Positions 40,380-48,784 are shown, numbered from the stretch's first letter. The stretch: DNA of 64,000 nt from Parvicella sp964387945 (GCA_964387945.1 CAYLYX010000013.1:1-64000), one strand, 5' to 3'. Numbers and translations are program-made. Notes: generated from the letters alone by a model not told the origin.

Positions 40380-41423
40380 ATGAAATTGATAAAATTAGGG
40401 CTGTTTGTAGGGGTTTTATTCTCAATGTTAAGTGGGTTTGCGTCAGGTCATGAAGCACCAGGTCCAAATGCTAGTAAAGAAGAAAAACAAGAGTACGTAA
40501 ATGAAGTAAAACAACATCACTTATATGATGATCATAGTTTTACAATTATGCATGGCGTAAGTATTCCTCTTCCTGTAATAATTTTTGACGAGGGCGTGAA
40601 ATTCTTTATGTCATCAAAGTTTGATGAGCATGGAGTAGCAGAGGCTGGAGGCAATTACTATACAGTATATCATGGTCAAATGTATAAGTGTGACGCTCAC
40701 GGTCATGTTGAACACGACTCAAAAGGAAATGCAGAAGGTAAAGTATTAGACTTTTCGATTACTAAAAACGTTGTAGTAATTTTGCTGATGTCTGCATTTA
40801 TGTTTTTCTTCTTCAAGAAAATGGCTCAACGATATAAGCAGAGTGAAGTGCCTCAGAAGTCGGGAAGTTTCTTTGAACCGATCATCGTATTTATTAGAGA
40901 TGATATCGCTAAGCCAAATATTGGCAAGAATTATGAAAAGTATATGGGGTACTTACTGACCGTGTTCTTTTTTGTGTGGTTTTTAAACTTAGCTGGTTTA
41001 ACACCTTTTGGTATTAGTGTTACGAATAATATCGCGATTACATTTTCGCTTGCGTTAATTACCTTCTTGATTACAAACTTGACGGCTAACAAACATTATT
41101 GGGGACATATTTTTTGGATGCCAGGTGTGCCTAAGCCGATGAGAATAGTGTTAGCGCCCATTGAACTGTTAGGGATTTTCATTAAGCCCTTTTCGTTGAT
41201 GATTCGATTGTTTGCGAACATGACAGCTGGTCACATTGTGATTATGAGTATACTTGGTTTGATCTATACTGCAAATAGTTTTGCAGTAGCATCAGCTCCC
41301 TCAGCGTTGCTAACTTTAATGTTAAGCGTTTTGGAACTATTGGTTGCGGCATTACAGGCTTATATCTTCACAATGCTGTCAGCCTTATATTTTGGAGGTG
41401 CTAACCAAGAAGCACACCATTAG
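40380..41423 (+). CDS. atpB: ATP synthase F0 subunit a
   Basis: This 347-residue subunit a forms the proton half-channels next to the c-ring. An N-terminal signal-like helix (about 1-22) is followed by an extracytoplasmic His-rich extension of about 100 residues with ten His and one Cys (QHHLYDDHS, DEHGVAEAGG, CDAHGHVEHD). Then come the usual five to six helices with the essential Arg in LMIRLFANMTAGH and the closing ALQAYIFTMLSALYFGGA. The ATG at 40380 is chosen because the longer frame overlaps the promoter. Subunit a is about 270 residues in E. coli; the extension is shared by Bacteroidota. Confidence 0.95.
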   Translation: MKLIKLGLFVGVLFSMLSGFASGHEAPGPNASKEEKQEYVNEVKQHHLYDDHSFTIMHGVSIPLPVIIFDEGVKFFMSSKFDEHGVAEAGGNYYTVYHGQMYKCDAHGHVEHDSKGNAEGKVLDFSITKNVVVILLMSAFMFFFFKKMAQRYKQSEVPQKSGSFFEPIIVFIRDDIAKPNIGKNYEKYMGYLLTVFFFVWFLNLAGLTPFGISVTNNIAITFSLALITFLITNLTANKHYWGHIFWMPGVPKPMRIVLAPIELLGIFIKPFSLMIRLFANMTAGHIVIMSILGLIYTANSFAVASAPSALLTLMLSVLELLVAALQAYIFTMLSALYFGGANQEAHH

Positions 41424-41461
41424 TTAAAAGTTGGATTTATTAACAATAAACAATATAAATT

Positions 41462-41647
41462 ATGTATGATTTAATTGGAGCAGGTTTAGTAGTTATCGGT
41501 GCTGGTTTAGGTATCGGTAAGATCGGTGGATCTGCAATGGAAGCAATTGCTCGTCAGCCAGAGGCAGCGGGTAAAATTCAAACAGCGATGTTGATTGCAG
41601 CAGCGCTTATTGAAGGTATTGGATTTGCTGCGTTATTCGCAGTTTAA
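41462..41647 (+). CDS. atpE: ATP synthase F0 subunit c
   Basis: This 61-residue hairpin subunit forms the rotor ring. Helix 1 (AGLVVIGAGLGIGKIGGSAM) has the glycine repeat, the polar loop is ARQPEA, and helix 2 carries the ion-binding Glu in LIEGIGFAAL. No sodium-type residues are obvious, so proton coupling is likely. It is short; family members are 60-90 residues. It is followed by a strong hairpin before atpF. Confidence 0.95.
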   Translation: MYDLIGAGLVVIGAGLGIGKIGGSAMEAIARQPEAAGKIQTAMLIAAALIEGIGFAALFAV

Positions 41648-41655
41648 TTCTTACT

Positions 41656-41694
41656 AAACCTATAGTCGTAACGGTTGGTTGCGACTGTAGGTTT
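41656..41694 (+). terminator. Hairpin between atpE and atpF (attenuator or processing site)
   Basis: AAACCTATAGTCG (41656-41668) pairs with CGACTGTAGGTTT (41682-41694) over 13 bp with one G-U pair and a 13-base loop. A weak U-tract (GTTTTAGTT) follows, so it may terminate only part of the transcripts or protect the 3' end of atpE mRNA, favouring the high copy number of subunit c. Confidence 0.7.
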
Positions 41695-41731
41695 GTTTTA
41701 GTTAATAAGAAAACACTACAATTTAGATAGC

Positions 41732-42232
41732 ATGGATAAGTTATTAAATGATTTCTCTGTTGGTTTGTTCTTTTGGCAAACCTTGATTTTTGTGATTTTG
41801 GTCGTTCTACTGGCTAAATTTGCTTGGAAACCTATTCTTAAAGCAGTTAAAGACCGAGAAGAGAAGATCAAAGGCGCTTTAGAGGCTGCTGAAAACGCAA
41901 AAATGGAGATGGCAAAGTTGAAGTCTCAGAACGAAGACATGAGAAAAGAGGCTTTGGCAGAGAGAGATGCTTTATTGAAGCAGGCGAAAGAAACAAAAGA
42001 CAGCATCATTGCAGAGTCGAAAAGTGCTGCTAAAGTTGAGGCAGACAAAATCATTGCTTCAGCAAGAGAAGAAATTAAAGCAGAGAAGGTCGCTGCAATG
42101 TCTGAGATTAAGAATCAGGTGGCAGAACTCTCTATTGAGATTGCAGAGAAGATTGTTAAGGAACAGTTGCAGTCAGATGATAAGCAGAAGGCTTTGGTTG
42201 ATAATTTGATCGAAGACGTAAACCTCAACTAA
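41732..42232 (+). CDS. atpF: ATP synthase F0 subunit b
   Basis: This 166-residue peripheral-stalk subunit has an N-terminal membrane helix (about 12-32: GLFFWQTLIFVILVVLLAKF) with the b-subunit pattern FAWKPILKAVKDREEKI, followed by a long charged coiled-coil (35-160). It dimerises and links F0 to subunit delta. It lies 84 bases after atpE, beyond the hairpin, and five bases before atpH. Confidence 0.95.
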   Translation: MDKLLNDFSVGLFFWQTLIFVILVVLLAKFAWKPILKAVKDREEKIKGALEAAENAKMEMAKLKSQNEDMRKEALAERDALLKQAKETKDSIIAESKSAAKVEADKIIASAREEIKAEKVAAMSEIKNQVAELSIEIAEKIVKEQLQSDDKQKALVDNLIEDVNLN

Positions 42233-42237
42233 TTATT

Positions 42238-42777
42238 ATGAAAGGTTCATTAGCAGCAAGGAGATACGCGAAGTCATTATTGTCTTTGGCATTGGAGCAA
42301 GGAACAGTAGATGCTGTTCATGCAGATATGCTATTGGTGAATCAAGTGATTTCTGATTCGAGAGAGTTGAAGGTAATGTTAACCAGTCCGATCATCAAAT
42401 CAGATAAGAAGACAGCGATCCTTTCAGAAATTTTCAAAGGAAAGATTTCAGACCTTTCGTTACAGTTTATTGATTTAGCTGTAGCTAAAGGAAGAGATGC
42501 GTTATTACCAGCGATTGCATCGGCTTATGAGGAGGCGTATCGAGCACACAAAAATATTTCAACGGTAGAGGTAACTTCTGCCATTGCGTTGTCTGAAGAA
42601 CAAAAGAAACGCATTATGGCCATTGCTGCAAAGCAAGGTGTTGAGAACGCAGAGGTAGTGGAGATAGTAGACCCTTCCTTAATTGGAGGTTTTGTGATGA
42701 GAATGGGAGATAAGCAAATTGATGCAAGTATCAGTAACCGAATCAACTCGTTGAAGCAAGAATTAATTAAGAACTAA
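42238..42777 (+). CDS. atpH: ATP synthase F1 subunit delta
   Basis: This 179-residue subunit caps F1 and binds the b stalk. The N-terminal six-helix domain begins ARRYAKSLLSLALEQG, and the C-terminal signature VEIVDPSLIGGFVMRMGDKQIDASI is intact. Length matches the family. It lies directly between atpF and atpA, in the usual order. Confidence 0.95.
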   Translation: MKGSLAARRYAKSLLSLALEQGTVDAVHADMLLVNQVISDSRELKVMLTSPIIKSDKKTAILSEIFKGKISDLSLQFIDLAVAKGRDALLPAIASAYEEAYRAHKNISTVEVTSAIALSEEQKKRIMAIAAKQGVENAEVVEIVDPSLIGGFVMRMGDKQIDASISNRINSLKQELIKN

Positions 42778-42802
42778 TTTTAGACATCGTAAATAATATA
42801 TC

Positions 42803-44377
42803 ATGGCAGAAATTAAACCAGCAGAAGTATCTAACATCTTGAGAGAACAACTTTCAGGTGTTAAGTCTGCAGCCGAATTAGAAGAAGTAGGTACCGTATT
42901 GCAAGTAGGTGACGGTATTGCTCGTATTTATGGATTATCAGGTGTTCAGTATGGTGAGCTGATTCAGTTCGATAGTGGACTGAGAGCAATCGCGTTGAAC
43001 CTTGAAGAAGATAACGTAGGAGCCGTACTTTTAGGTAGCTCTACCGAAGTAAAAGAAGGTGATACAGTAAAAAGAACCAACACCATTGCATCTGTACAAG
43101 TAGGAGAAGGATTGTTGGGAAGAGTTATCAATACACTAGGTCATCCAATTGATGGAAAAGGACCTATCGAAGGAGAACTTTTTGAAATGCCGATTGAAAG
43201 AAAAGCACCAGGGGTAATTTACAGACAGCCTGTAAACGAACCTATGCAAACAGGTGTAAAATCGGTTGATGCAATGATTCCAATCGGAAGAGGTCAACGT
43301 GAGTTGGTGATTGGAGATAGAGGTACTGGTAAAACAACTGTTTGTATCGATACCATCATTAACCAGAAAGAATTTTATGACAAAGGAGAGCCTGTTTTCT
43401 GTATCTACGTAGCCGTAGGACAAAAAGGTTCGACAGTTGCTGGTATCGTTAAGAAATTAGAAGAGGCAGGAGCAATGGACTACACGGTTGTTGTAGCTGC
43501 AAACGCATCTGACCCAGCTCCAATGCAGTTCTACGCTCCATTTACAGGAGCTGCTGTTGGTGAGTACTTTAGAGATACTGGAAGACCTGCTTTGATTGTT
43601 TACGATGATTTATCAAAGCAAGCAGTAGCTTACCGTGAGGTTTCTCTTCTTTTGAGAAGACCTCCAGGACGTGAGGCTTACCCAGGAGATGTATTCTACT
43701 TGCACTCAAGATTATTAGAGCGAGCGGCTAAGATCAACGCTTCTGATGAGATTGCGGCACAAATGAACGACCTTCCAGAATCTTTGAGAGGAAAGGTAAA
43801 AGGAGGAGGTTCTTTAACAGCACTTCCAATTATTGAAACGCAAGCAGGTGATGTTTCTGCGTATATTCCAACTAACGTAATTTCGATTACAGATGGACAG
43901 ATTTTCTTAGAGGCGAACTTGTTTAACTCTGGGGTTAGACCAGCGATTAACGTGGGAATCTCGGTATCTCGTGTAGGTGGTTCTGCTCAGATCAAGTCAA
44001 TGAAGAAAGTAGCAGGTACGTTGAAACTAGATCAAGCGCAATATAGAGAGCTAGAAGCATTTGCTAAGTTTGGTTCTGATTTGGATGCAGCGACTAAAGC
44101 GGTACTTGACAAAGGAGCAAGAAACGTGGAAATCCTTAAGCAAAATGAAGGTTCTCCATTACCAGTTGAAGAGCAAATTGCGATCATCTACTGTGGAACA
44201 AAAGGTTTGTTGAATAAAGTTCCTGTGAACAAGGTGAAAGAGTTCGAAGAAGAGTACTTGAGATTCTTAAGAACTTCTCACAAGAACATTCTTGAGACAC
44301 TTCAAGCAGGGAAATTGACAGACGAAGTAACTGATACATTGGCAAGTGTTGCTAAGGACATCAGTGGTAAATATTAA
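42803..44377 (+). CDS. atpA: ATP synthase F1 subunit alpha
   Basis: This 524-residue regulatory subunit forms the alpha3beta3 hexamer. The P-loop is GDRGTGKT (about 172-179), with GREAYPGDVFYLHSRLLERA and the signature PAINVGISVSRVGGSAQ also present. The C-terminal helical domain is complete. Length fits. It continues into atpG after 21 bases. The catalytic beta subunit gene atpD is not in this cluster. Confidence 0.98.
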   Translation: MAEIKPAEVSNILREQLSGVKSAAELEEVGTVLQVGDGIARIYGLSGVQYGELIQFDSGLRAIALNLEEDNVGAVLLGSSTEVKEGDTVKRTNTIASVQVGEGLLGRVINTLGHPIDGKGPIEGELFEMPIERKAPGVIYRQPVNEPMQTGVKSVDAMIPIGRGQRELVIGDRGTGKTTVCIDTIINQKEFYDKGEPVFCIYVAVGQKGSTVAGIVKKLEEAGAMDYTVVVAANASDPAPMQFYAPFTGAAVGEYFRDTGRPALIVYDDLSKQAVAYREVSLLLRRPPGREAYPGDVFYLHSRLLERAAKINASDEIAAQMNDLPESLRGKVKGGGSLTALPIIETQAGDVSAYIPTNVISITDGQIFLEANLFNSGVRPAINVGISVSRVGGSAQIKSMKKVAGTLKLDQAQYRELEAFAKFGSDLDAATKAVLDKGARNVEILKQNEGSPLPVEEQIAIIYCGTKGLLNKVPVNKVKEFEEEYLRFLRTSHKNILETLQAGKLTDEVTDTLASVAKDISGKY

Positions 44378-44398
44378 GATTTAACAAATTAAGTTTAC

Positions 44399-45277
44399 AT
44401 GGCAAACTTAAAAGAAATAAGAAGTAGGATTACCTCGGTAAGCTCAACTATGCAGATCACTTCAGCAATGAAGATGGTTTCTGCGGCTAAGTTGAGAAGA
44501 GCTCAGGATGCGATTACACAAATGCGTCCTTATGCCGAAAAACTGCAGGAAATTCTAGGGAATCTTTCTTCTTCACTTGATGCCAGTGAAAATCCTTATA
44601 CGCAGAAAAGAGCTGTTCAGAACGTTCTTCTTGTAGGTGTAACTTCGAATAGAGGTTTGTGTGGAGGATTTAACAATGCGGTGATCAAAAGAGTAAAGAA
44701 GTTGATTGCTGAGGATTACAAGGATGCGAAAGTGACGGTTCTTCCAGTAGGAAAGAAAATCGCTGAATCGCTGAAAGGAACAGAGTATGCCGTTAGAGGT
44801 TCTGTGCTTCCTTCACATCCAGAGCGTGTTTGGGATGACTTGAATTTTGAGACATCTTCTGAGATTGCTCAGAACTTAATGGATAGATTTGAAGAAGGAT
44901 CGTTTGATCGAATTATTTTGGTGTACAACGCATTTAAGAACGCAGCTGTTCAAGATTTAACGATAGAACAAATGTTGCCAATTGAGCCATCTACAGAGGA
45001 AGTAGAAACCTCTTCCGTAGATTATATCTTCGAACCTTCTAAGAAAGAGATCGTTACTAATTTGATTCCTAACTCCTTGAAGATTCAGTTCTATAAGGCG
45101 TTATTAGACTCAAATGCCTCTGAACATGGAGCGCGAATGACGGCTATGCACAAAGCAACAGACAACGCAACTTCTTTGAAGAAAGATCTTCAGTTGTCAT
45201 ACAACAAAGCACGTCAGGCAGCCATTACCAACGAAATTTTGGAAATCGTTGGAGGTGCCGAAGCATTGAACGGGTAA
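44399..45277 (+). CDS. atpG: ATP synthase F1 subunit gamma
   Basis: This 292-residue rotor shaft starts with the conserved LKEIRSRITSVSSTMQITSAMKMVSAAKLRRAQ-type helix (about 4-37) and ends with KATDNATSLKKDLQLSYNKARQAAITNEILEIVGGAEAL-type helix. Both form the coiled-coil axle. It is the last gene of the cluster and is followed by an intrinsic terminator. atpD and atpC must be elsewhere, a split arrangement known for Bacteroidota. Confidence 0.97.
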   Translation: MANLKEIRSRITSVSSTMQITSAMKMVSAAKLRRAQDAITQMRPYAEKLQEILGNLSSSLDASENPYTQKRAVQNVLLVGVTSNRGLCGGFNNAVIKRVKKLIAEDYKDAKVTVLPVGKKIAESLKGTEYAVRGSVLPSHPERVWDDLNFETSSEIAQNLMDRFEEGSFDRIILVYNAFKNAAVQDLTIEQMLPIEPSTEEVETSSVDYIFEPSKKEIVTNLIPNSLKIQFYKALLDSNASEHGARMTAMHKATDNATSLKKDLQLSYNKARQAAITNEILEIVGGAEALNG

Positions 45278-45300
45278 GCTTGATCAAGAAAAATAATGAT

Positions 45301-45332
45301 AACCCTGGTGTCGAAAGATATCAGGGTTTTTT
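45301..45332 (+). terminator. Terminator of the ATP synthase operon
   Basis: AACCCTGGTGTC (45301-45312) and GATATCAGGGTT (45317-45328) form a 12-bp stem with two G-U pairs and a GAAA tetraloop, followed by TTTTTT (45327-45332). Confidence 0.9.
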
Positions 45333-45359
45333 GTTTAAACGATGTGCTAGAACAGTACG

Positions 45360-46364
45360 TTACTTTACAAACTTAACGGCTTTTGAGTAGCTCTGCTGCT
45401 TCGTATCTGATAATCTCACGAGATAGATGCCAGCTGAAAGGTTGTTCAATTCTATATAGGTTAAATTGCCTGTGAGCACTCCTTGAGCAATAACTCTCCC
45501 AGATAGTGAAACGATTTCATAGTTAGAAAAAGAGCGACAGTTTTCCTTCAATATGGTGAGTTGACTGGATATGGGGTTGAAACGAACGTCAAAACCCTCA
45601 TCTCCGTCTAGTTCTTCAATGGATGAATTGTCAATTTGAGTAGTAGTGCTAATTGAGCTTTGGATAACCGAAAGGTCACCGTTGTCTTGAAGAATGCTCA
45701 GCGCTACAAGATTGTTGAGGTTCCAGTCTACATGATTCTTGCTAGAAAAGGTAAGAACGACAGAATCTCCAATGGTTGAAGGCAAGTTCACCTGTTGTCC
45801 TAGGTTTCCGTTTAAGGCCTTTCTGAAAACGTTGTAATGGCTGTTCTCACCATTTGGAGCAGCATAATTAAGCGTGTCTTCAGCGAGTGCTACGTATAAA
45901 ATTGGTGAGGCAACTGATAATGTTGATACTGTTTTCGCAACGACTTTTACGTATACTGAATCAAGCGTAATGGAATCAATAGATGTATTGAGCAAAACAG
46001 GACTAAGTTCGCCCTCATAGGGGTCGAACAGATTGTTAGCAGCAAAGTTCTGACTCGGACTAATCACATCACCTTGAATGACAATTCTTGGAGTTGCACC
46101 ATAGATGCTGTACTGATTGGTTCGGTCATCGTTTCCGCTTACGTTGTGCTGATTCAAAACACATGAACTATAGGGTGAGCTTGGGTGGTAACTGATTCTA
46201 ATGACTTCGGGGTGATTTGTTAGATTGGCATTCAAATCAGGGTTCTTTGAAGCACATACACTACACCTAGTGTTGGTGAAATGCTCCAATACAACTTGTT
46301 TGGTGACCTGAGAAAATCCAAAAGAACCAAAGAATAAAATTGTGGTAAACAATAGTAGACGCAT
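45360..46364 (-). CDS. Omp28-related protein with type IX secretion sorting domain
   Basis: This 334-residue protein has a signal peptide (RLLLFTTILFFGSFGFS) and an Omp28-like thioredoxin-type domain (about 20-130) with a redox pair in NTRCSVCASKN (Cys34, Cys37). Further Cys residues lie in PYSSCVLNQH. The C-terminal 75 residues form a Por/T9SS sorting domain (FDVRFNPISSQLTI through SAGIYLVRLSDTKQQ, ending KAVKFVK). It is predicted to be exported through T9SS and anchored or released at the surface. Convergent with atpG; the terminator at 45301-45332 separates them. Confidence 0.88.
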   Translation of the reverse strand: MRLLLFTTILFFGSFGFSQVTKQVVLEHFTNTRCSVCASKNPDLNANLTNHPEVIRISYHPSSPYSSCVLNQHNVSGNDDRTNQYSIYGATPRIVIQGDVISPSQNFAANNLFDPYEGELSPVLLNTSIDSITLDSVYVKVVAKTVSTLSVASPILYVALAEDTLNYAAPNGENSHYNVFRKALNGNLGQQVNLPSTIGDSVVLTFSSKNHVDWNLNNLVALSILQDNGDLSVIQSSISTTTQIDNSSIEELDGDEGFDVRFNPISSQLTILKENCRSFSNYEIVSLSGRVIAQGVLTGNLTYIELNNLSAGIYLVRLSDTKQQSYSKAVKFVK

Positions 46365-46414
46365 AGGGAAGAGTTTTATCTTGCTATAAAGTTAGCGTAC
46401 TACAAACTATTTGG

Positions 46415-46445
46415 CAAAAAAAAGCCCCTCGTTTATACGAGAGGC
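46415..46445 (-). terminator. Terminator of the Ser/Thr-rich lipoprotein gene
   Basis: On the minus strand GCCTCTCG (46445-46438) pairs with CGAGGGGC (46431-46424) with one mismatch, followed by a run of eight or more T's (46423-46415 as A's on the plus strand). Confidence 0.8.
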
Positions 46446-46474
46446 TTCTAAAAGTTTTAACTAAACTACGCTGA

Positions 46475-47143
46475 TTACTCTTGAGTCAAAGTTACAGACA
46501 TAGAAGAAGTTGCGCTTTCGTTCCAAGCAGAACCTCCGTCAGGAGTGTAGCTATCAGTGCTAGACCCGTCCATTTTCATTTGAAGTTCTTTACCTTTAGA
46601 CTCAACAACAACAAATACCTCAGACATTTCTCCGTTAGCATAAGTAGCAGAAGAAACATCAGTAGAGCTGCTACCACCTGTTGCATCAGTTTGTGTAGTT
46701 GAAGAAGCTGTTGTGTTAAATACAACTCTTTCATTCTTTTTGAAGTCTCCATCAACACCACCTAGGAAATCCCAAGTACCTGAAGATGTTTGAACCATTG
46801 TAAGATCAACATCAAAACTACCTCCACCAACAGATACAGAAGTAATGTTCATAGTCATCTCTCTGTCCCAAGTACCGTCTTTCATGATTGTCCAGTGACC
46901 ATCAGCAGTACCAGTCATTGTAGTAACATCTCCATTAGCGTCAGTCTCAGTGATCGTTAAAGCGCCATCAGCAATCTCAGTTGATGAAGAAGTAACATCT
47001 CCATTACCATCAGTATCAGAAGACATCTCAGACATAGTAGATACATGCCATTCGTTAGACATCTTACCTTTTGATGATTTCTTACATGAAGCAGCACCTG
47101 CAACTAAAGCAATGCTTAATCCGTAAACAAATAATTTTTTCAT
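46475..47143 (-). CDS. Lipoprotein with Ser/Thr/Asp/Gly-rich repeats
   Basis: This 222-residue lipoprotein has a signal KKLFVYGLSIALVAGAASC (Cys near 19) followed by KKSSKGK. The mature protein is made of short beta-type segments rich in Ser, Thr, Asp and Gly (SSDTDGNGDVTSSSTEIADG, TITETDANGDVTTM), a pattern like the lipocalin-type Bacteroidota lipoproteins that measure one strand after another. No family can be named with certainty. The frame is open to 47179, but the -7 box TATGTTTG (47180-47173) covers that start, so the ATG at 47143 is used. A good terminator follows. Confidence 0.7.
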   Translation of the reverse strand: MKKLFVYGLSIALVAGAASCKKSSKGKMSNEWHVSTMSEMSSDTDGNGDVTSSSTEIADGALTITETDANGDVTTMTGTADGHWTIMKDGTWDREMTMNITSVSVGGGSFDVDLTMVQTSSGTWDFLGGVDGDFKKNERVVFNTTASSTTQTDATGGSSSTDVSSATYANGEMSEVFVVVESKGKELQMKMDGSSTDSYTPDGGSAWNESATSSMSVTLTQE

Positions 47144-47172
47144 TTCTTTTGATTTAATTTTAATTTGTGCTG

Positions 47173-47180
47173 CAAACATA
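47173..47180 (-). promoter_or_regulatory. -7 box of the Ser/Thr-rich lipoprotein gene
   Basis: The minus strand reads TATGTTTG, 29 bases before the ATG at 47143. The rest of the gap to 47328 is AT-rich and holds the promoter of the bacilliredoxin gene on the other strand. Confidence 0.55.
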
Positions 47181-47271
47181 AGAAAAAAACAAGATAACTC
47201 ACGAGGTTTTATGGTCGAATTGTTTGTTTTTTTAGATGAATTAACAAATAGGTTGTTTGAACGGTAGCATA

Positions 47272-47302
47272 TTGTAAGTTAAAAATTTAAAGGGTAACTT
47301 CG
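47272..47302 (+). promoter_or_regulatory. Probable promoter of the bacilliredoxin gene
   Basis: TTG (47272-47274), a 20-base spacer and TAACTTCG (47295-47302, one mismatch to TAnnTTTG) precede the ATG by 26 bases. Confidence 0.5.
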
Positions 47303-47328
47303 TGCAAAAATTATAAATCTAGTATACT

Positions 47329-47739
47329 ATGTATCCAGCAGAATTAGTAGCTCCAATGAAAGAAGACTTGACTTCTAAGGGGTATAAAGAATTACAGACG
47401 GCAGAAGAAGTTGATGGTGTTTTAAATGAAGACGGTACCACTTTTGTCGTGATCAACAGCGTGTGCGGTTGTGCAGCAGCAAATGCCAGACCTGCAGCAA
47501 TCATGGCATCTTCTAACGATAAATTGCCAAATAATTTGGTGACCGTTTTTGCAGGTGTCGATAAAGAAGCAGTAGATCAGGTAAGAAAGTATTGTTTGCC
47601 TTACCCTCCATCATCACCTTCTATGGCGTTGTTTAAGGACGGAACCTTGGTTCATTTTATTGAAAGACATCACATTGAAGGAAGACCAGCAGAAATGATT
47701 GCAGAAAATATTGTGGCAGCGTTTAACGAGTTTTGCTAA
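47329..47739 (+). CDS. BrxA/BrxB-family bacilliredoxin
   Basis: This 136-residue cytoplasmic thioredoxin-fold protein has the C-G-C active site in INSVCGCAAANARPAA (Cys46, Cys48), the hallmark of the BrxA/BrxB (YphP/YqiW, DUF1094) family, which removes bacillithiol from proteins in Firmicutes. The ending with FIERHHIEGRPAEMIAENIV is typical. Many Bacteroidota encode it and some make bacillithiol; whether this organism does cannot be told here. The gene ends four bases before the convergent gatC stop. Confidence 0.92.
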   Translation: MYPAELVAPMKEDLTSKGYKELQTAEEVDGVLNEDGTTFVVINSVCGCAAANARPAAIMASSNDKLPNNLVTVFAGVDKEAVDQVRKYCLPYPPSSPSMALFKDGTLVHFIERHHIEGRPAEMIAENIVAAFNEFC

Positions 47740-47743
47740 CCCT

Positions 47744-48031
47744 CTACTTGATTACCTTAGGAATCTTGAAGTAGGTACTATCTTTTTTAGGGGCGTTTTT
47801 TAACGCCTCTTTTTGTGTAATGTCGGTTCGTGCGCTATCTTCTCGAAGAATGTTCATTTCATCGGTAATGTGAATCAAAGGAGCAATACCCTCGGTATCC
47901 ACCTCTTCTAGTTTTCCGACAAAATCCAACATTTTATTCATGTCCTTGAGAATGGCTTCCTTCTCATCCCCATTAAACTCTAACTTAGCTAAGGAAGCAA
48001 TTTTGGTTACCGTTTTGTCGTCTAGTTGCAT
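47744..48031 (-). CDS. gatC: Asp-tRNA(Asn)/Glu-tRNA(Gln) amidotransferase subunit C
   Basis: This 95-residue helical subunit wraps around GatA in the GatCAB amidotransferase. The family pattern VTKIASLAKLEFNGDEKEAI (about 8-27), the middle MLDFVGKLEEVDTEGIAPLIH and the LREDSARTD stretch are all there. gatA and gatB lie elsewhere, which is common in Bacteroidota. It follows the acyltransferase gene by ten bases on the same strand and is probably co-transcribed with it. Confidence 0.93.
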   Translation of the reverse strand: MQLDDKTVTKIASLAKLEFNGDEKEAILKDMNKMLDFVGKLEEVDTEGIAPLIHITDEMNILREDSARTDITQKEALKNAPKKDSTYFKIPKVIK

Positions 48032-48041
48032 AATGATCTGA

Positions 48042-48770
48042 TTAAAGCTTCGATTTTATGGTTTCGTAAGTCGAATTGCGCAAAGATACTAAATCTGATT
48101 TTGTCGAAACGCTAATTCTGGGATGAACGACAACTTTCGAAGTTCCAGGTCGTCCTGAACCAAAGAAGTCGGTATGATCATAGAATAGTTTGTAATTGTT
48201 AACAAATGTAATCGGAACGATATCGGTGCTATATTCCAGTGCTAAACTGAAAGCACCATTTTTAAACCTCAGCATCTTAGGAGGATTTGGTCCCATTGTA
48301 CCTTCAGGAAAAATGGCTAAACTTCGCTCTTGTCGAAGGGCTTCTTTAGCTTTTAATAGACTTTCTGAGGCTTTCCTTCGGTTTACGCGATCTACTGGAA
48401 TGTCAATTCCTTTTTTGAAAAAGATGTTGATAATCGGCCATTTCAAAACTTCGGCTTTGCCTAAAAAAGCAAAATCGCTTGGAATAATTCGATACATCAA
48501 TATGATGTCTAAATATGAAGCATGATTGGCGCATACGATAAATGGTCCCTCTTCTGGAAAGTTTTCCTTACCCTCTACCTTAACCCGAATGGCACAAAAA
48601 AAACAGATGATGATGGACCAAACCTGTTTTACCCGAACGGCTTTTTTATATTTGTTCGGTCCTTGCAGTGCGATGAGAAAATAGGGATACAGCAAAAGTC
48701 CACTCGTGAGGTAGATCACTCCGAAATACAGCTTGTACAAAAATCTGAATGGGGCACCTATCCAATGCAT
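48042..48770 (-). CDS. 1-acyl-sn-glycerol-3-phosphate acyltransferase (PlsC-like)
   Basis: This 242-residue membrane enzyme acylates lysophosphatidate. Catalytic HX4D is NHASYLD, followed by a GKAEVLKWPIINIFF helix and FPEGTMGPNPP, the glycerol-3-phosphate binding motif. An N-terminal membrane helix lies at about 10-35. The ATG at 48770 is chosen because the TTG at 48779 falls in the -7 box TACTTTTG (48784-48777), leaving only six bases to the ATG. It heads an operon with gatC. Confidence 0.92.
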   Translation of the reverse strand: MHWIGAPFRFLYKLYFGVIYLTSGLLLYPYFLIALQGPNKYKKAVRVKQVWSIIICFFCAIRVKVEGKENFPEEGPFIVCANHASYLDIILMYRIIPSDFAFLGKAEVLKWPIINIFFKKGIDIPVDRVNRRKASESLLKAKEALRQERSLAIFPEGTMGPNPPKMLRFKNGAFSLALEYSTDIVPITFVNNYKLFYDHTDFFGSGRPGTSKVVVHPRISVSTKSDLVSLRNSTYETIKSKL

Positions 48771-48776
48771 AGAAAG

Positions 48777-48784
48777 CAAAAGTA
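48777..48784 (-). promoter_or_regulatory. -7 box of the acyltransferase-gatC operon
   Basis: The minus strand reads TACTTTTG, with six bases to the ATG (48770). Divergent from the 2H gene; the plus strand has CAAATTTG (48816-48823), one base off, six bases before the ATG of that gene. Confidence 0.6.
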
